Source: Clostridia bacterium
GTDB lineage: Bacteria; Bacillota; Clostridia; Oscillospirales; Acutalibacteraceae
Direction: 5' to 3'
Assembly (NCBI GenBank): GCA_017439545.1
Contig: JAFSIW010000031.1
Location: forward strand, 1-64,000
Length of the DNA stretch: 64,000 nucleotides
A program made the position numbers and the translations under genes. Below, piece after piece: positions 48,789-55,592 of the stretch. The notes beneath the pieces are model-generated. The model saw nothing but the letters and a program-made list of their open reading frames with translations. It ran no database searches and was not told where the DNA came from. Positions within the stretch are counted from its first letter, which is position 1; each line of letters starts with the position of its first letter.

Positions 48789-49457
48789 ATGGAATTTAAA
48801 CGCCTTACTCTGCTGGCAGGGCATTACGGTAGCGGAAAAACCAATATTGCGGTCAACCTTGCTTTTGAACTCAAAAAACAGGCGGATCGCGTGGCGATTG
48901 GGGATCTGGATATCGTCAATCCCTATTTTCGCACCAAAGACAGTGCCGATATGCTTGAAAAAGCGGGCATTTCGCTGATTTGTTCCCCTTACGCCAATTC
49001 TAACGTGGATATTCCCGCCTTGCCCCAAGAAATGTATGCCTTGACTGACGATAAAACCCTTCATGCCATCGTGGATATTGGTGGGGATGATCGTGGTGCA
49101 TTGGCGCTTGGTCGGTATGCTCCTGCGATTGTAGAAGAAAATAATTATGATATGTGGTTGGTGGTCAACCGTTTTCGCCCTTTGACCTCAAATGCGACAG
49201 ATACCCTTGAGGTCATGAACGAGATTTTGACAGCTTGCAAAATCCCTTTTACGGGGATCGTGAACAACTCCAATCTGGGGGCTGACACCACCGAAGAAAC
49301 CGTTTTATCGTCGGTTTTGTACGGACAAGAGGTTGCGAAAGCCTGCGGTTTGCCGCTGATTATGACTACGGTGGAAGAACGGTTATATCCCGCACTAAAA
49401 GATAAAATTCCCAATTTGTTCCCATTGGGGTTGCAAAGCAGGATTTTTGATAAGTAG
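48789..49457 (+). CDS. MinD/CobQ-like P-loop ATPase
   Basis: 222 residues. The Walker A variant GHYGSGKTN is at the N-terminus, with GDLDIVNPYFRTKD (switch I-like) and DIGGDDRG (switch II-like), a SIMIBI-class pattern. There are no cysteine pairs as in the Fe-S carrier ATPases (Mrp/Nbp35). It lies 15 bp after ligase 2 and before the oxidoreductase genes, suggesting a role in its assembly or control, but no function can be given. Confidence 0.82.
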   Translation: MEFKRLTLLAGHYGSGKTNIAVNLAFELKKQADRVAIGDLDIVNPYFRTKDSADMLEKAGISLICSPYANSNVDIPALPQEMYALTDDKTLHAIVDIGGDDRGALALGRYAPAIVEENNYDMWLVVNRFRPLTSNATDTLEVMNEILTACKIPFTGIVNNSNLGADTTEETVLSSVLYGQEVAKACGLPLIMTTVEERLYPALKDKIPNLFPLGLQSRIFDK

Positions 49458-49490
49458 TATTTTATATTTCATGATAAGGAGACGAGTGCT

Positions 49491-49697
49491 ATGGCAAAGG
49501 TTAGTTTCAGAACCGATTTTTGCAAAGGTTGCGGCCTGTGTGTCGAAGCCTGTCCCAAAAAGATTTTGATTCTTGCCAAAGACAAAATCAACAAAAAAGG
49601 CCACCATCCGGTGGAAATGACCGATCAGGAAAAATGCATTGGCTGTGCATTTTGTGCTACCATGTGTCCTGATTGCATTATTACTGTGGAGAGGTGA
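49491..49697 (+). CDS. 2-oxoacid:ferredoxin oxidoreductase, delta (4Fe-4S ferredoxin) subunit
   Basis: 68 residues with two CxxCxxCxxxCP motifs (CKGCGLCVEACP and CIGCAFCATMCP), so two 4Fe-4S clusters. It carries electrons between external ferredoxin and the TPP site of the alpha/beta subunits. It lies 5 bp before the alpha gene, in the delta-alpha-beta-gamma order known for 2-ketoisovalerate and 2-oxoglutarate oxidoreductases. Confidence 0.93.
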   Translation: MAKVSFRTDFCKGCGLCVEACPKKILILAKDKINKKGHHPVEMTDQEKCIGCAFCATMCPDCIITVER

Positions 49698-49702
49698 TTA
49701 CA

Positions 49703-50770
49703 ATGGCAGATAAAGTTCTTATGAAAGGGAACGAAGCAATCGCCGAAGCCGCCATTATGGCAGGTTGCCGTCATTACTTCGGATATCCCATTACTCCTCA
49801 AACCGAAATTGCCGCTTATATGGCAAAACGTATGCCCAAAATCGGCGGTGTGTTCCTGCAGGCCGAAAGTGAAATTGCCGCTATCAACATGGTTTACGGC
49901 GTTTCTTCTACCGGCAAACGGGTTATGACTTCTTCTTCCAGCCCCGGGGTCTCGCGGAAAAGCGAAGGAATCTCTTATATGGCAGGTGCCGATTTGCCTG
50001 CTTTGATTGTTAACGTACAACGTGGTGGTCCCGGTCTGGGCGGTATTCAACCCTCTCAATCCGACTATTTCCAAGCCACTCGCGGTAGCGGTCACGGGGA
50101 CTATCACCTGATCGTTTTGGCTCCCTCTTCGGTGCAAGAGATGGCCGACTTAACAATTAAAGGTTTTGACCTCGGCGATAAATACCGTATGCCCGTTATG
50201 TTGCTGGCTGACGGTACTATGGGTCAAATGATGGAACCTGTTTCTTTTGACAACGTAGAAACCAAAGAATATGATAAGAGTTGGGCAGTTACCGGCACCA
50301 AATGTGAACGGAAACATAACATCATCAATTCTTTGTACCTGAAACCTGAAGAATTGGAAAAAGAAAACTTTGCCCGTTTTGAACGTTACAAAGTAATCGA
50401 AGCCAACGAAGCGATGTATCAAGAATACAAAATGGACGATGCTGAAATTTGCGTGGTTGCCTTTGGTATTGCCGCTCGTGTAGCGCAAAATGCCATTGAT
50501 GCTGCTCGTGAAGAAGGCATTAAAGTTGGTATGATTCGACCCATTACCTTGTGGCCGTTCCCCAAAGCTCCCATGCTTGCCGCTACCGATAAAGTACATA
50601 CCTTTATTTCGGTAGAAATGTCCATGGGTCAAATGATTGAAGATATTAAATTGGCTACCGAATGCCGTCGTCCCGTGGAACTTTGCAACCGCGTTGGCGG
50701 TATGATTCCTACTCCCGACGAAGTGCTGGATTCCATTCGTGCCGCCGCTCAAAAAGGAGGTAACAAATAA
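49703..50770 (+). CDS. 2-oxoacid:ferredoxin oxidoreductase, alpha subunit (VorB/KorA type)
   Basis: 355 residues from the ATG at 49703 with GAGGTG upstream; a longer frame would overlap the ferredoxin gene. It shows the TPP pyrimidine-binding domain with YPITPQTEI and QAESEIAAINMVYG, and the transketolase C-terminal domain (about 245-355). The reaction is reversible: 2-oxoacid + CoA + oxidised ferredoxin to acyl-CoA + CO2 + reduced ferredoxin. Sequence alone does not separate branched-chain, aryl or 2-oxoglutarate substrates; the aminotransferase and T-boxes favour branched-chain. Confidence 0.92.
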   Translation: MADKVLMKGNEAIAEAAIMAGCRHYFGYPITPQTEIAAYMAKRMPKIGGVFLQAESEIAAINMVYGVSSTGKRVMTSSSSPGVSRKSEGISYMAGADLPALIVNVQRGGPGLGGIQPSQSDYFQATRGSGHGDYHLIVLAPSSVQEMADLTIKGFDLGDKYRMPVMLLADGTMGQMMEPVSFDNVETKEYDKSWAVTGTKCERKHNIINSLYLKPEELEKENFARFERYKVIEANEAMYQEYKMDDAEICVVAFGIAARVAQNAIDAAREEGIKVGMIRPITLWPFPKAPMLAATDKVHTFISVEMSMGQMIEDIKLATECRRPVELCNRVGGMIPTPDEVLDSIRAAAQKGGNK

Positions 50771-51525
50771 TGGTTGTTTTTGAAAAACCTAAATCATTGG
50801 CCGATGTGCCTCTGCATTATTGCCCCGGTTGCACCCACGGTATTATTCACCGCTTGGTTGCCGAAGTTATCGATGAATTGGGCATTGAAGGCAAAACCAT
50901 TGGTGTTGCTCCCGTTGGTTGCTCGGTTATGGCTTACGACTATTTTAACTGTGATATGGTAGAAGCCGCTCACGGTCGTGCTCCTGCCGTTGCTACGGGT
51001 CTTAAACGCTCCGATCCCGAAAACCATATTGTTTTCACCTATCAAGGGGACGGCGACTTAGCATCCATCGGTATGGCCGAAACCGTGCACTCAGCCGCCC
51101 GTAACGAGAATATCACCGTAATCTTTGTAAATAATGCCATTTACGGTATGACCGGCGGTCAAATGGCTCCTACCTCGTTGCCCGGACAAGTTACCCAAAC
51201 TTCTCCTTATGGTCGTGATACCGACCATTGCGGATTCCCCATTAAAGTATGCGAAATGCTTTCTCAATTGGATGGTCCCGAATATTTGGAACGTGTTTCG
51301 GTGAACAACGTAAAGAATATTAAAGCCGCTAAAAAAGCCATTAAAAAGGCTTTTGAAAACCAAATCAACGGCAAGGGCTTCTCTCTCGTTGAAGTAGTTT
51401 CCACCTGTCCCACCAACTGGGGTTTGACTCCCGTTAAGGCGTTGGAATGGTTGGAAGAGAAAATGCTTCCTTATTATCCTTTGGGTGTTTATAAAGATCG
51501 CTCTGCACAAAAGGAGGGGGAATAA
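50770..51525 (+). CDS. 2-oxoacid:ferredoxin oxidoreductase, beta (TPP-binding) subunit
   Basis: 251 residues. It has CPGCTHG at the N-terminus and the TPP/Mg motif GDGDLASIG through NNAIYGMTGGQMAPTS. The start overlaps the alpha-gene stop by one base. It provides the diphosphate side of the TPP site and works only with the alpha subunit. Confidence 0.93.
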   Translation: MVVFEKPKSLADVPLHYCPGCTHGIIHRLVAEVIDELGIEGKTIGVAPVGCSVMAYDYFNCDMVEAAHGRAPAVATGLKRSDPENHIVFTYQGDGDLASIGMAETVHSAARNENITVIFVNNAIYGMTGGQMAPTSLPGQVTQTSPYGRDTDHCGFPIKVCEMLSQLDGPEYLERVSVNNVKNIKAAKKAIKKAFENQINGKGFSLVEVVSTCPTNWGLTPVKALEWLEEKMLPYYPLGVYKDRSAQKEGE

Positions 51526-51526
51526 G

Positions 51527-52060
51527 ATGAAAACCACACAAATTTTGATTGCCGGTTTTGGTGGACAAGGTATCTTGTTTGCCGGTAAATTCTTGGCTTA
51601 TAAAGGCCTTTTGGAAGGAAAACAAATCAGTTGGTTGCCTTCTTACGGTCCTGAAATGCGTGGCGGTACTGCCAGTTGCAGTGTTATTATCAGTGATACG
51701 CCTGTTGGTTCTCCCATTGTTTCCAAACCTGACGTGTTGGTTGCTATGAACCTGCCTTCTTTGGACAAATATGAAGACTCGGTTGTGCCCGGCGGCGTAA
51801 TCTTTGTGGATTCCACCTTGATTGAGCGCAAAGTAAACCGCACCGACGTGACCGTTTATTACGTTCCTTCTACTCAACTTGCTTCTGACAATAATCTCGG
51901 CAACCTTGCCAATATGATTATGATGGGCAAATTGATGGACGTAAACGGCGACTATAATGAAGATGGCATCCATGCCGCTTTGGGCAAGGTTATCTCCGCC
52001 CGTCATGCCGATATGCAAGCTGTTAACCTGAAAGCCCTTGAAATCGGTAAAAACAACTAA
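51527..52060 (+). CDS. 2-oxoacid:ferredoxin oxidoreductase, gamma subunit
   Basis: 177 residues from the ATG at 51527 with GGAGGGGG upstream. It carries the family signature GFGGQGI and SYGPEMRGGTASCSV. The gamma domain binds CoA in pyruvate:ferredoxin oxidoreductase relatives. It is directly followed by the aminotransferase gene (13 bp). Confidence 0.93.
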   Translation: MKTTQILIAGFGGQGILFAGKFLAYKGLLEGKQISWLPSYGPEMRGGTASCSVIISDTPVGSPIVSKPDVLVAMNLPSLDKYEDSVVPGGVIFVDSTLIERKVNRTDVTVYYVPSTQLASDNNLGNLANMIMMGKLMDVNGDYNEDGIHAALGKVISARHADMQAVNLKALEIGKNN

Positions 52061-52073
52061 GGAGTGTTATAAA

Positions 52074-53144
52074 ATGATTGACATTCGTATTGAAAAAACC
52101 ACTGCTCCCAAAGAAAAACCTGCCGCCGCAGGCTTGGGTTTCGGTCAAACCTTTTCTGACCATATGTTTTTAATGGATTATAACAATGAAAAAGGTTGGT
52201 ACAATGCCCGCATCGTACCCTTCGGTTATCTTTCCATTCATCCCGCTTGCACCGCTTTGCATTATGGCTCTGAAATTTTTGAAGGCTTGAAAGCCTATCG
52301 CAAACCCGACGGCAGCGTGCAAATGTTCCGTCCTATCGAAAACATTCGTCGTATGAACCGCTCGGCGGAACGTTTGTGCTTGCCCCAAGTTCCCGAAGAA
52401 GATTTTATGCAAATTCTTGACACCTTCGTTGGTTTGGAACAAGACTGGACGCCAAGCGAAGCAGGCACCTCTTTGTATCTGCGCCCCTTTATGTATGGTA
52501 ACGATGAAACCTTGGGTGTGCATGCTGTTCATAATGCTACCTTGGCCATCATCGCCTCTCCTTCGGGCAGTTATTACAAAGAAGGCATCAACCCCGTTAA
52601 AATTATGATCGAAGCCGAAGACGTTCGCGCTGTTCGCGGCGGTACAGGTTATGCCAAATGCGGCGGTAACTATGCCGCCAGTAACCGCGCAGGTCAACGT
52701 GCCGAAGAAAAAGGCTACTCTCAAGTATTGTGGCTTGACGGTGTAGAACGCAAATACATCGAAGAAGTGGGCGCTATGAACGTAATGTTCAAAATTGACG
52801 GAACCGTTGTAACGCCTGCATTGACCGGCTCTATTTTGCCGGGTATTACCCGTATGTCTTGCATCGAAGTGCTGAAATCCAAAGGCTTTACCGTGGAAGA
52901 ACGTCTGCTTTCCATTGATGAATTGGAAGCCGCTCTGAAAGCCGGTAAACTGGAAGAAGCATGGGGCTGCGGCACTGCTGCTGTGGTTTCTCCCATCGGC
53001 GAATTGGCTTATAAAGATGACATCTTTGTGATTAACGACGGCAAGATCGGTGAAGTCACCCAAATGCTGTACGATACCTTAACCGGTATTCAATTCGGTA
53101 ATGGGGAAGACACCTTTGGCTGGACCCATCCGGTTGCTCGATAA
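52074..53144 (+). CDS. ilvE: Branched-chain amino acid aminotransferase
   Basis: 356 residues from the ATG at 52074 with AAGGAG upstream. Fold-type IV PLP enzyme of the longer (type II) BCAT group: IHPACTALHYGSEIFEGLKAY, RGGTGYAKCGGNYA, and the PLP lysine K227 in RKYIEEVG. It makes Val, Leu and Ile from the matching 2-oxo acids and glutamate. As the last enzyme of the operon it takes the expected products of the oxidoreductase. Confidence 0.95.
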   Translation: MIDIRIEKTTAPKEKPAAAGLGFGQTFSDHMFLMDYNNEKGWYNARIVPFGYLSIHPACTALHYGSEIFEGLKAYRKPDGSVQMFRPIENIRRMNRSAERLCLPQVPEEDFMQILDTFVGLEQDWTPSEAGTSLYLRPFMYGNDETLGVHAVHNATLAIIASPSGSYYKEGINPVKIMIEAEDVRAVRGGTGYAKCGGNYAASNRAGQRAEEKGYSQVLWLDGVERKYIEEVGAMNVMFKIDGTVVTPALTGSILPGITRMSCIEVLKSKGFTVEERLLSIDELEAALKAGKLEEAWGCGTAAVVSPIGELAYKDDIFVINDGKIGEVTQMLYDTLTGIQFGNGEDTFGWTHPVAR

Positions 53145-53185
53145 TTGTTTAAATTCTATTATCTCATTGTGAGGAGGTGGACAAA

Positions 53186-53242
53186 ATGAAAGTGAATAAA
53201 TTTCTGATGAAATTCAGTGGCATTTTGTCCCCGGCTCAATAA
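53186..53242 (+). CDS. Possible 18-residue peptide gene after ilvE
   Basis: An ATG with an excellent GAGGAGGTGG ribosome site 5 bases upstream opens a frame of 18 codons (M K V N K F L M K F S G I L S P A Q) ending in TAA, 12 bp before a terminator stem. It is basic and hydrophobic. No homology can be judged at this length; it could be a real peptide or a decayed gene remnant. Confidence 0.4.
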   Translation: MKVNKFLMKFSGILSPAQ

Positions 53243-53254
53243 CCTTGTTTGTGG

Positions 53255-53290
53255 AAATCGCTTCTGATTTTTGTCAGAAGCGATTTTTTA
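53255..53290 (+). terminator. Terminator of the Val T-box/ilvE operon
   Basis: A perfect 13-bp stem (53255-53267 with 53274-53286) ends in T's. It closes the transcript that starts at the Val T-box promoter and runs through the ligase, ATPase, oxidoreductase and ilvE. Confidence 0.88.
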
Positions 53291-53310
53291 TAGAAAGAGG
53301 TTTTTATTTT

Positions 53311-53802
53311 ATGAGTGAAAGTATGTATGCAAACAATGGTAGTCAGGTAGAGTTTTATACCGAACCATCCGATGATGTGCTCTGGCAGATTGCCAACCAA
53401 AACGGAGCGATTGCCGATAAAGTATTTCGTGCCCTAAAACACACGATTAGCAGAGCACGTTCTTCTACCGGATATTTTATGGCTGTTTTGTTCGATGACA
53501 ACGGCCAAGTGATAGGATGCGCCGGTTTTGTCCAAAACAGAAAATGTGTTTCACAATGGTTATATACAGATTTGTGGATTGCTCCGGAACATAGACGGCA
53601 GGGAAAAGCTAAAATGTTATTGCGAGAATCAATCGGTTATTTGCATAGCCATAGTGCCACCTCCTTATTGTGCACTGTTTTACCAGATAATTATTCGTCT
53701 ATAAAAACACAAATGTCTTTAGGGTTTAAGGAGATCCCTCTAAAACCCTTTGGATTTTTCGAGATAGACGACGATTTGCTGATGTTCGAGTTAAGATTTT
53801 GA
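53311..53802 (+). CDS. GNAT family N-acetyltransferase
   Basis: 163 residues from the ATG at 53311 with AGAGG upstream; a longer frame would cross the terminator. The acetyl-CoA loop is seen in LWIAPEHRRQGKAKMLL (about 93-109) with the following LLCTVLPDN and MSLGFKEI strands. The substrate is unknown. It is a single gene between the ilvE terminator and the Leu T-box, with no evident functional tie to either. Confidence 0.8.
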   Translation: MSESMYANNGSQVEFYTEPSDDVLWQIANQNGAIADKVFRALKHTISRARSSTGYFMAVLFDDNGQVIGCAGFVQNRKCVSQWLYTDLWIAPEHRRQGKAKMLLRESIGYLHSHSATSLLCTVLPDNYSSIKTQMSLGFKEIPLKPFGFFEIDDDLLMFELRF

Positions 53803-53844
53803 CAGAGTAGCGAATGAACCATGCAATATATTACAAAAAAAATC

Positions 53845-53873
53845 TTGACAAATGAAATCGTGTGTGCTACAAT
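53845..53873 (+). promoter_or_regulatory. Sigma-A promoter of the Leu T-box transcript
   Basis: Perfect TTGACA (53845-53850), 17-bp spacer, TACAAT (53868-53873). Confidence 0.85.
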
Positions 53874-53879
53874 TCAAAT

Positions 53880-54151
53880 AATTTGAAACGCAGAGATGCG
53901 GAATAGTAAGCAAATTTGTTCGCCTTAAGAGAGATGTCGGCCGGTGTGAGACATTGGGAAAGGTTTGCTGAACTCACCGCGGAGCGGCTACCACGAACTG
54001 ATAGTAGGGGTAGACGGGAACTCCCGTAACAGAGTTATGATGTGTCAGCATCAGAAGTGCATCCGATTCGGATGAAGAAGAGTGGTACCGCGGAAACTGT
54101 TTTATACGTTTTCGTCTCTTTGAATGAACAAAGAGACGGAAACGTTTTTTT
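53880..54151 (+). ncRNA. T-box leader reading Leu (specifier CTC)
   Basis: It has the classic specifier loop: AGTA on the 5' side (53905-53908) and GAA-CTC-A on the 3' side, with AGCAAA/TTTGCT closing above. CTC is at 53973-53975, then A, then CCGC (53977-53980) pairing with GCGG (53898-53901), then G and GAGC: the same ruler as in pheST. AGAGAG, AGTGGTACCGCGG (54081-54093) and a 17-bp terminator stem with T-run (54106-54151) complete it. It fills the gap between the GNAT gene and the LeuA-like gene. Confidence 0.9.
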
Positions 54152-54200
54152 GTTCGTATCAATCAATTTGCTTTATTTTTTTTGAAGGGAGTTTTCAAAC

Positions 54201-55589
54201 ATGAAAACAATCAACGTAACCGACATCACACTGAAAAAATTGGCGGAAGACCGTGCGATTTCTCTCCTCTTCCGTGAAAAATCTGCCATTGCCAATTGCG
54301 CGGATCTGCTTGGTGCCAAAGCCGTTGAACTACCCGCCATTAAAAATATTCGTGAAGATACCATTATTTATAAAACCATTGCTCAGAATATGCAACATGC
54401 TGTTTTGGCCATTCCTGTTGGTTTTGATAAAGAACACGTTGCCTCTGCTTGGGAATGCATCAAAGAAGCCAAGCAACCCCGCTTGCAGGTTGAGTTGCCT
54501 GTTTCCACCATCCAAATGGAATACACCTACCACGTAAAGCAAGCTGTTATGTTAGAAAAGATTGCCGAATTGGTAAAACATGCGAAATCCTATTGTGAAG
54601 ACGTGGAATTCTCTGCATTGGATGCTACAAGAGCTGATGTTGACTTTTTGATTTCTGCCGCGAAAGAAGCGGTGGCAAACGGCGCCACCTTGATTACCGT
54701 TTGTGACGATGCCGGGGTATCCATTCCTGCGGAGATCGGCGAAATTGTTGCTAAAATCAAAGCAGCTGTAAGCGTACCTGTATACGTTCAAGTTTCCGAC
54801 CGTATTAATATGGGCGTTGCTTCTGCTTTCGCTGCTATTGAAAACGGTGCCAATGGCGTTAAATGCGCAATTGCAGGCAAAGACGTGCTTTTGGTAGGGG
54901 AATTCTCCGATGCCATTACCGCATGCGGTGCTCGCATTGATTCTGCGATTGAAGTAAACACGACCAAAATCCACACGGGTGTAGAAGATCTGCTTTCTCA
55001 CATTCAGCACGAAAACTACGATATCGAAGACAGCGTTAATGCCAAGAAAAAGATCTTGTTGGATTCTGATTCCACCATGGCACAAGTGGCGCACGCTACC
55101 CAAATTTTGGGGTACGATCTTTCCGATTCGGATATTGGTAACGTATACAAAGCTTTGATGCACGTATGTGAAAAGAAGAGCGGGGTCGGGGCAAAAGAAC
55201 TGGAAGCAGTGATTGCCGGTTCTGCAATGCAAGCGCCTTCCACCTACCACTTCCAAACCTATACTACCACCAGCAGTAACGTTGCCAATTCTATGTCGCA
55301 GGTTGTATTGAAGTGTAACGATGAAGAAATCATCGGTGTCAGCAACGGTGACGGCCCGATTGACTCCGCTTTCCGCGCCATTGAACAATGCATCGGTCAT
55401 CATTATGAATTGGACGATTTCCAGGTGCAATCGGTAACCGAAGGCAAAGAAGCGTTGGGCTCTGCCCTTGTGAGACTGCGCAACAACGGTAAGCTGTATT
55501 CCGGTAACGGTACGTCTACCGATATTGTTGCCGCAAGTATCCGAGCCTATATCAACGCATTGAACAAGATTGTCTTTGAGGAGGCATAA
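54201..55589 (+). CDS. LeuA-like protein with degenerate catalytic site and intact regulatory domain
   Basis: 462 residues. The C-terminal third (about 345-462) is a normal 2-isopropylmalate synthase regulatory (leucine-binding/dimer) domain, with NGDGPIDSAFRAIE and GNGTSTDIVAASIRAY. The N-terminal TIM barrel is altered: DTTLRDGEQ is replaced by TDITLKKLAED (residues 7-17), and the metal site HxHND by V196-Q-V198-S-D200, so both metal-ligand histidines are missing. Canonical synthase activity is unlikely. It sits under the Leu T-box and 3 bp before an acyl-CoA synthetase fusion, which suggests a leucine-sensing or new catalytic role. Confidence 0.85.
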   Translation: MKTINVTDITLKKLAEDRAISLLFREKSAIANCADLLGAKAVELPAIKNIREDTIIYKTIAQNMQHAVLAIPVGFDKEHVASAWECIKEAKQPRLQVELPVSTIQMEYTYHVKQAVMLEKIAELVKHAKSYCEDVEFSALDATRADVDFLISAAKEAVANGATLITVCDDAGVSIPAEIGEIVAKIKAAVSVPVYVQVSDRINMGVASAFAAIENGANGVKCAIAGKDVLLVGEFSDAITACGARIDSAIEVNTTKIHTGVEDLLSHIQHENYDIEDSVNAKKKILLDSDSTMAQVAHATQILGYDLSDSDIGNVYKALMHVCEKKSGVGAKELEAVIAGSAMQAPSTYHFQTYTTTSSNVANSMSQVVLKCNDEEIIGVSNGDGPIDSAFRAIEQCIGHHYELDDFQVQSVTEGKEALGSALVRLRNNGKLYSGNGTSTDIVAASIRAYINALNKIVFEEA

Positions 55590-55592
55590 TGT

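Noticed and set aside
48789..53144. Interpretation of the oxidoreductase/ligase/ilvE genes as branched-chain amino acid degradation
   Set aside because: The enzymes could run that way, but T-box activation on uncharged tRNA would switch a degradative pathway on during starvation for the same amino acid, which makes little sense.
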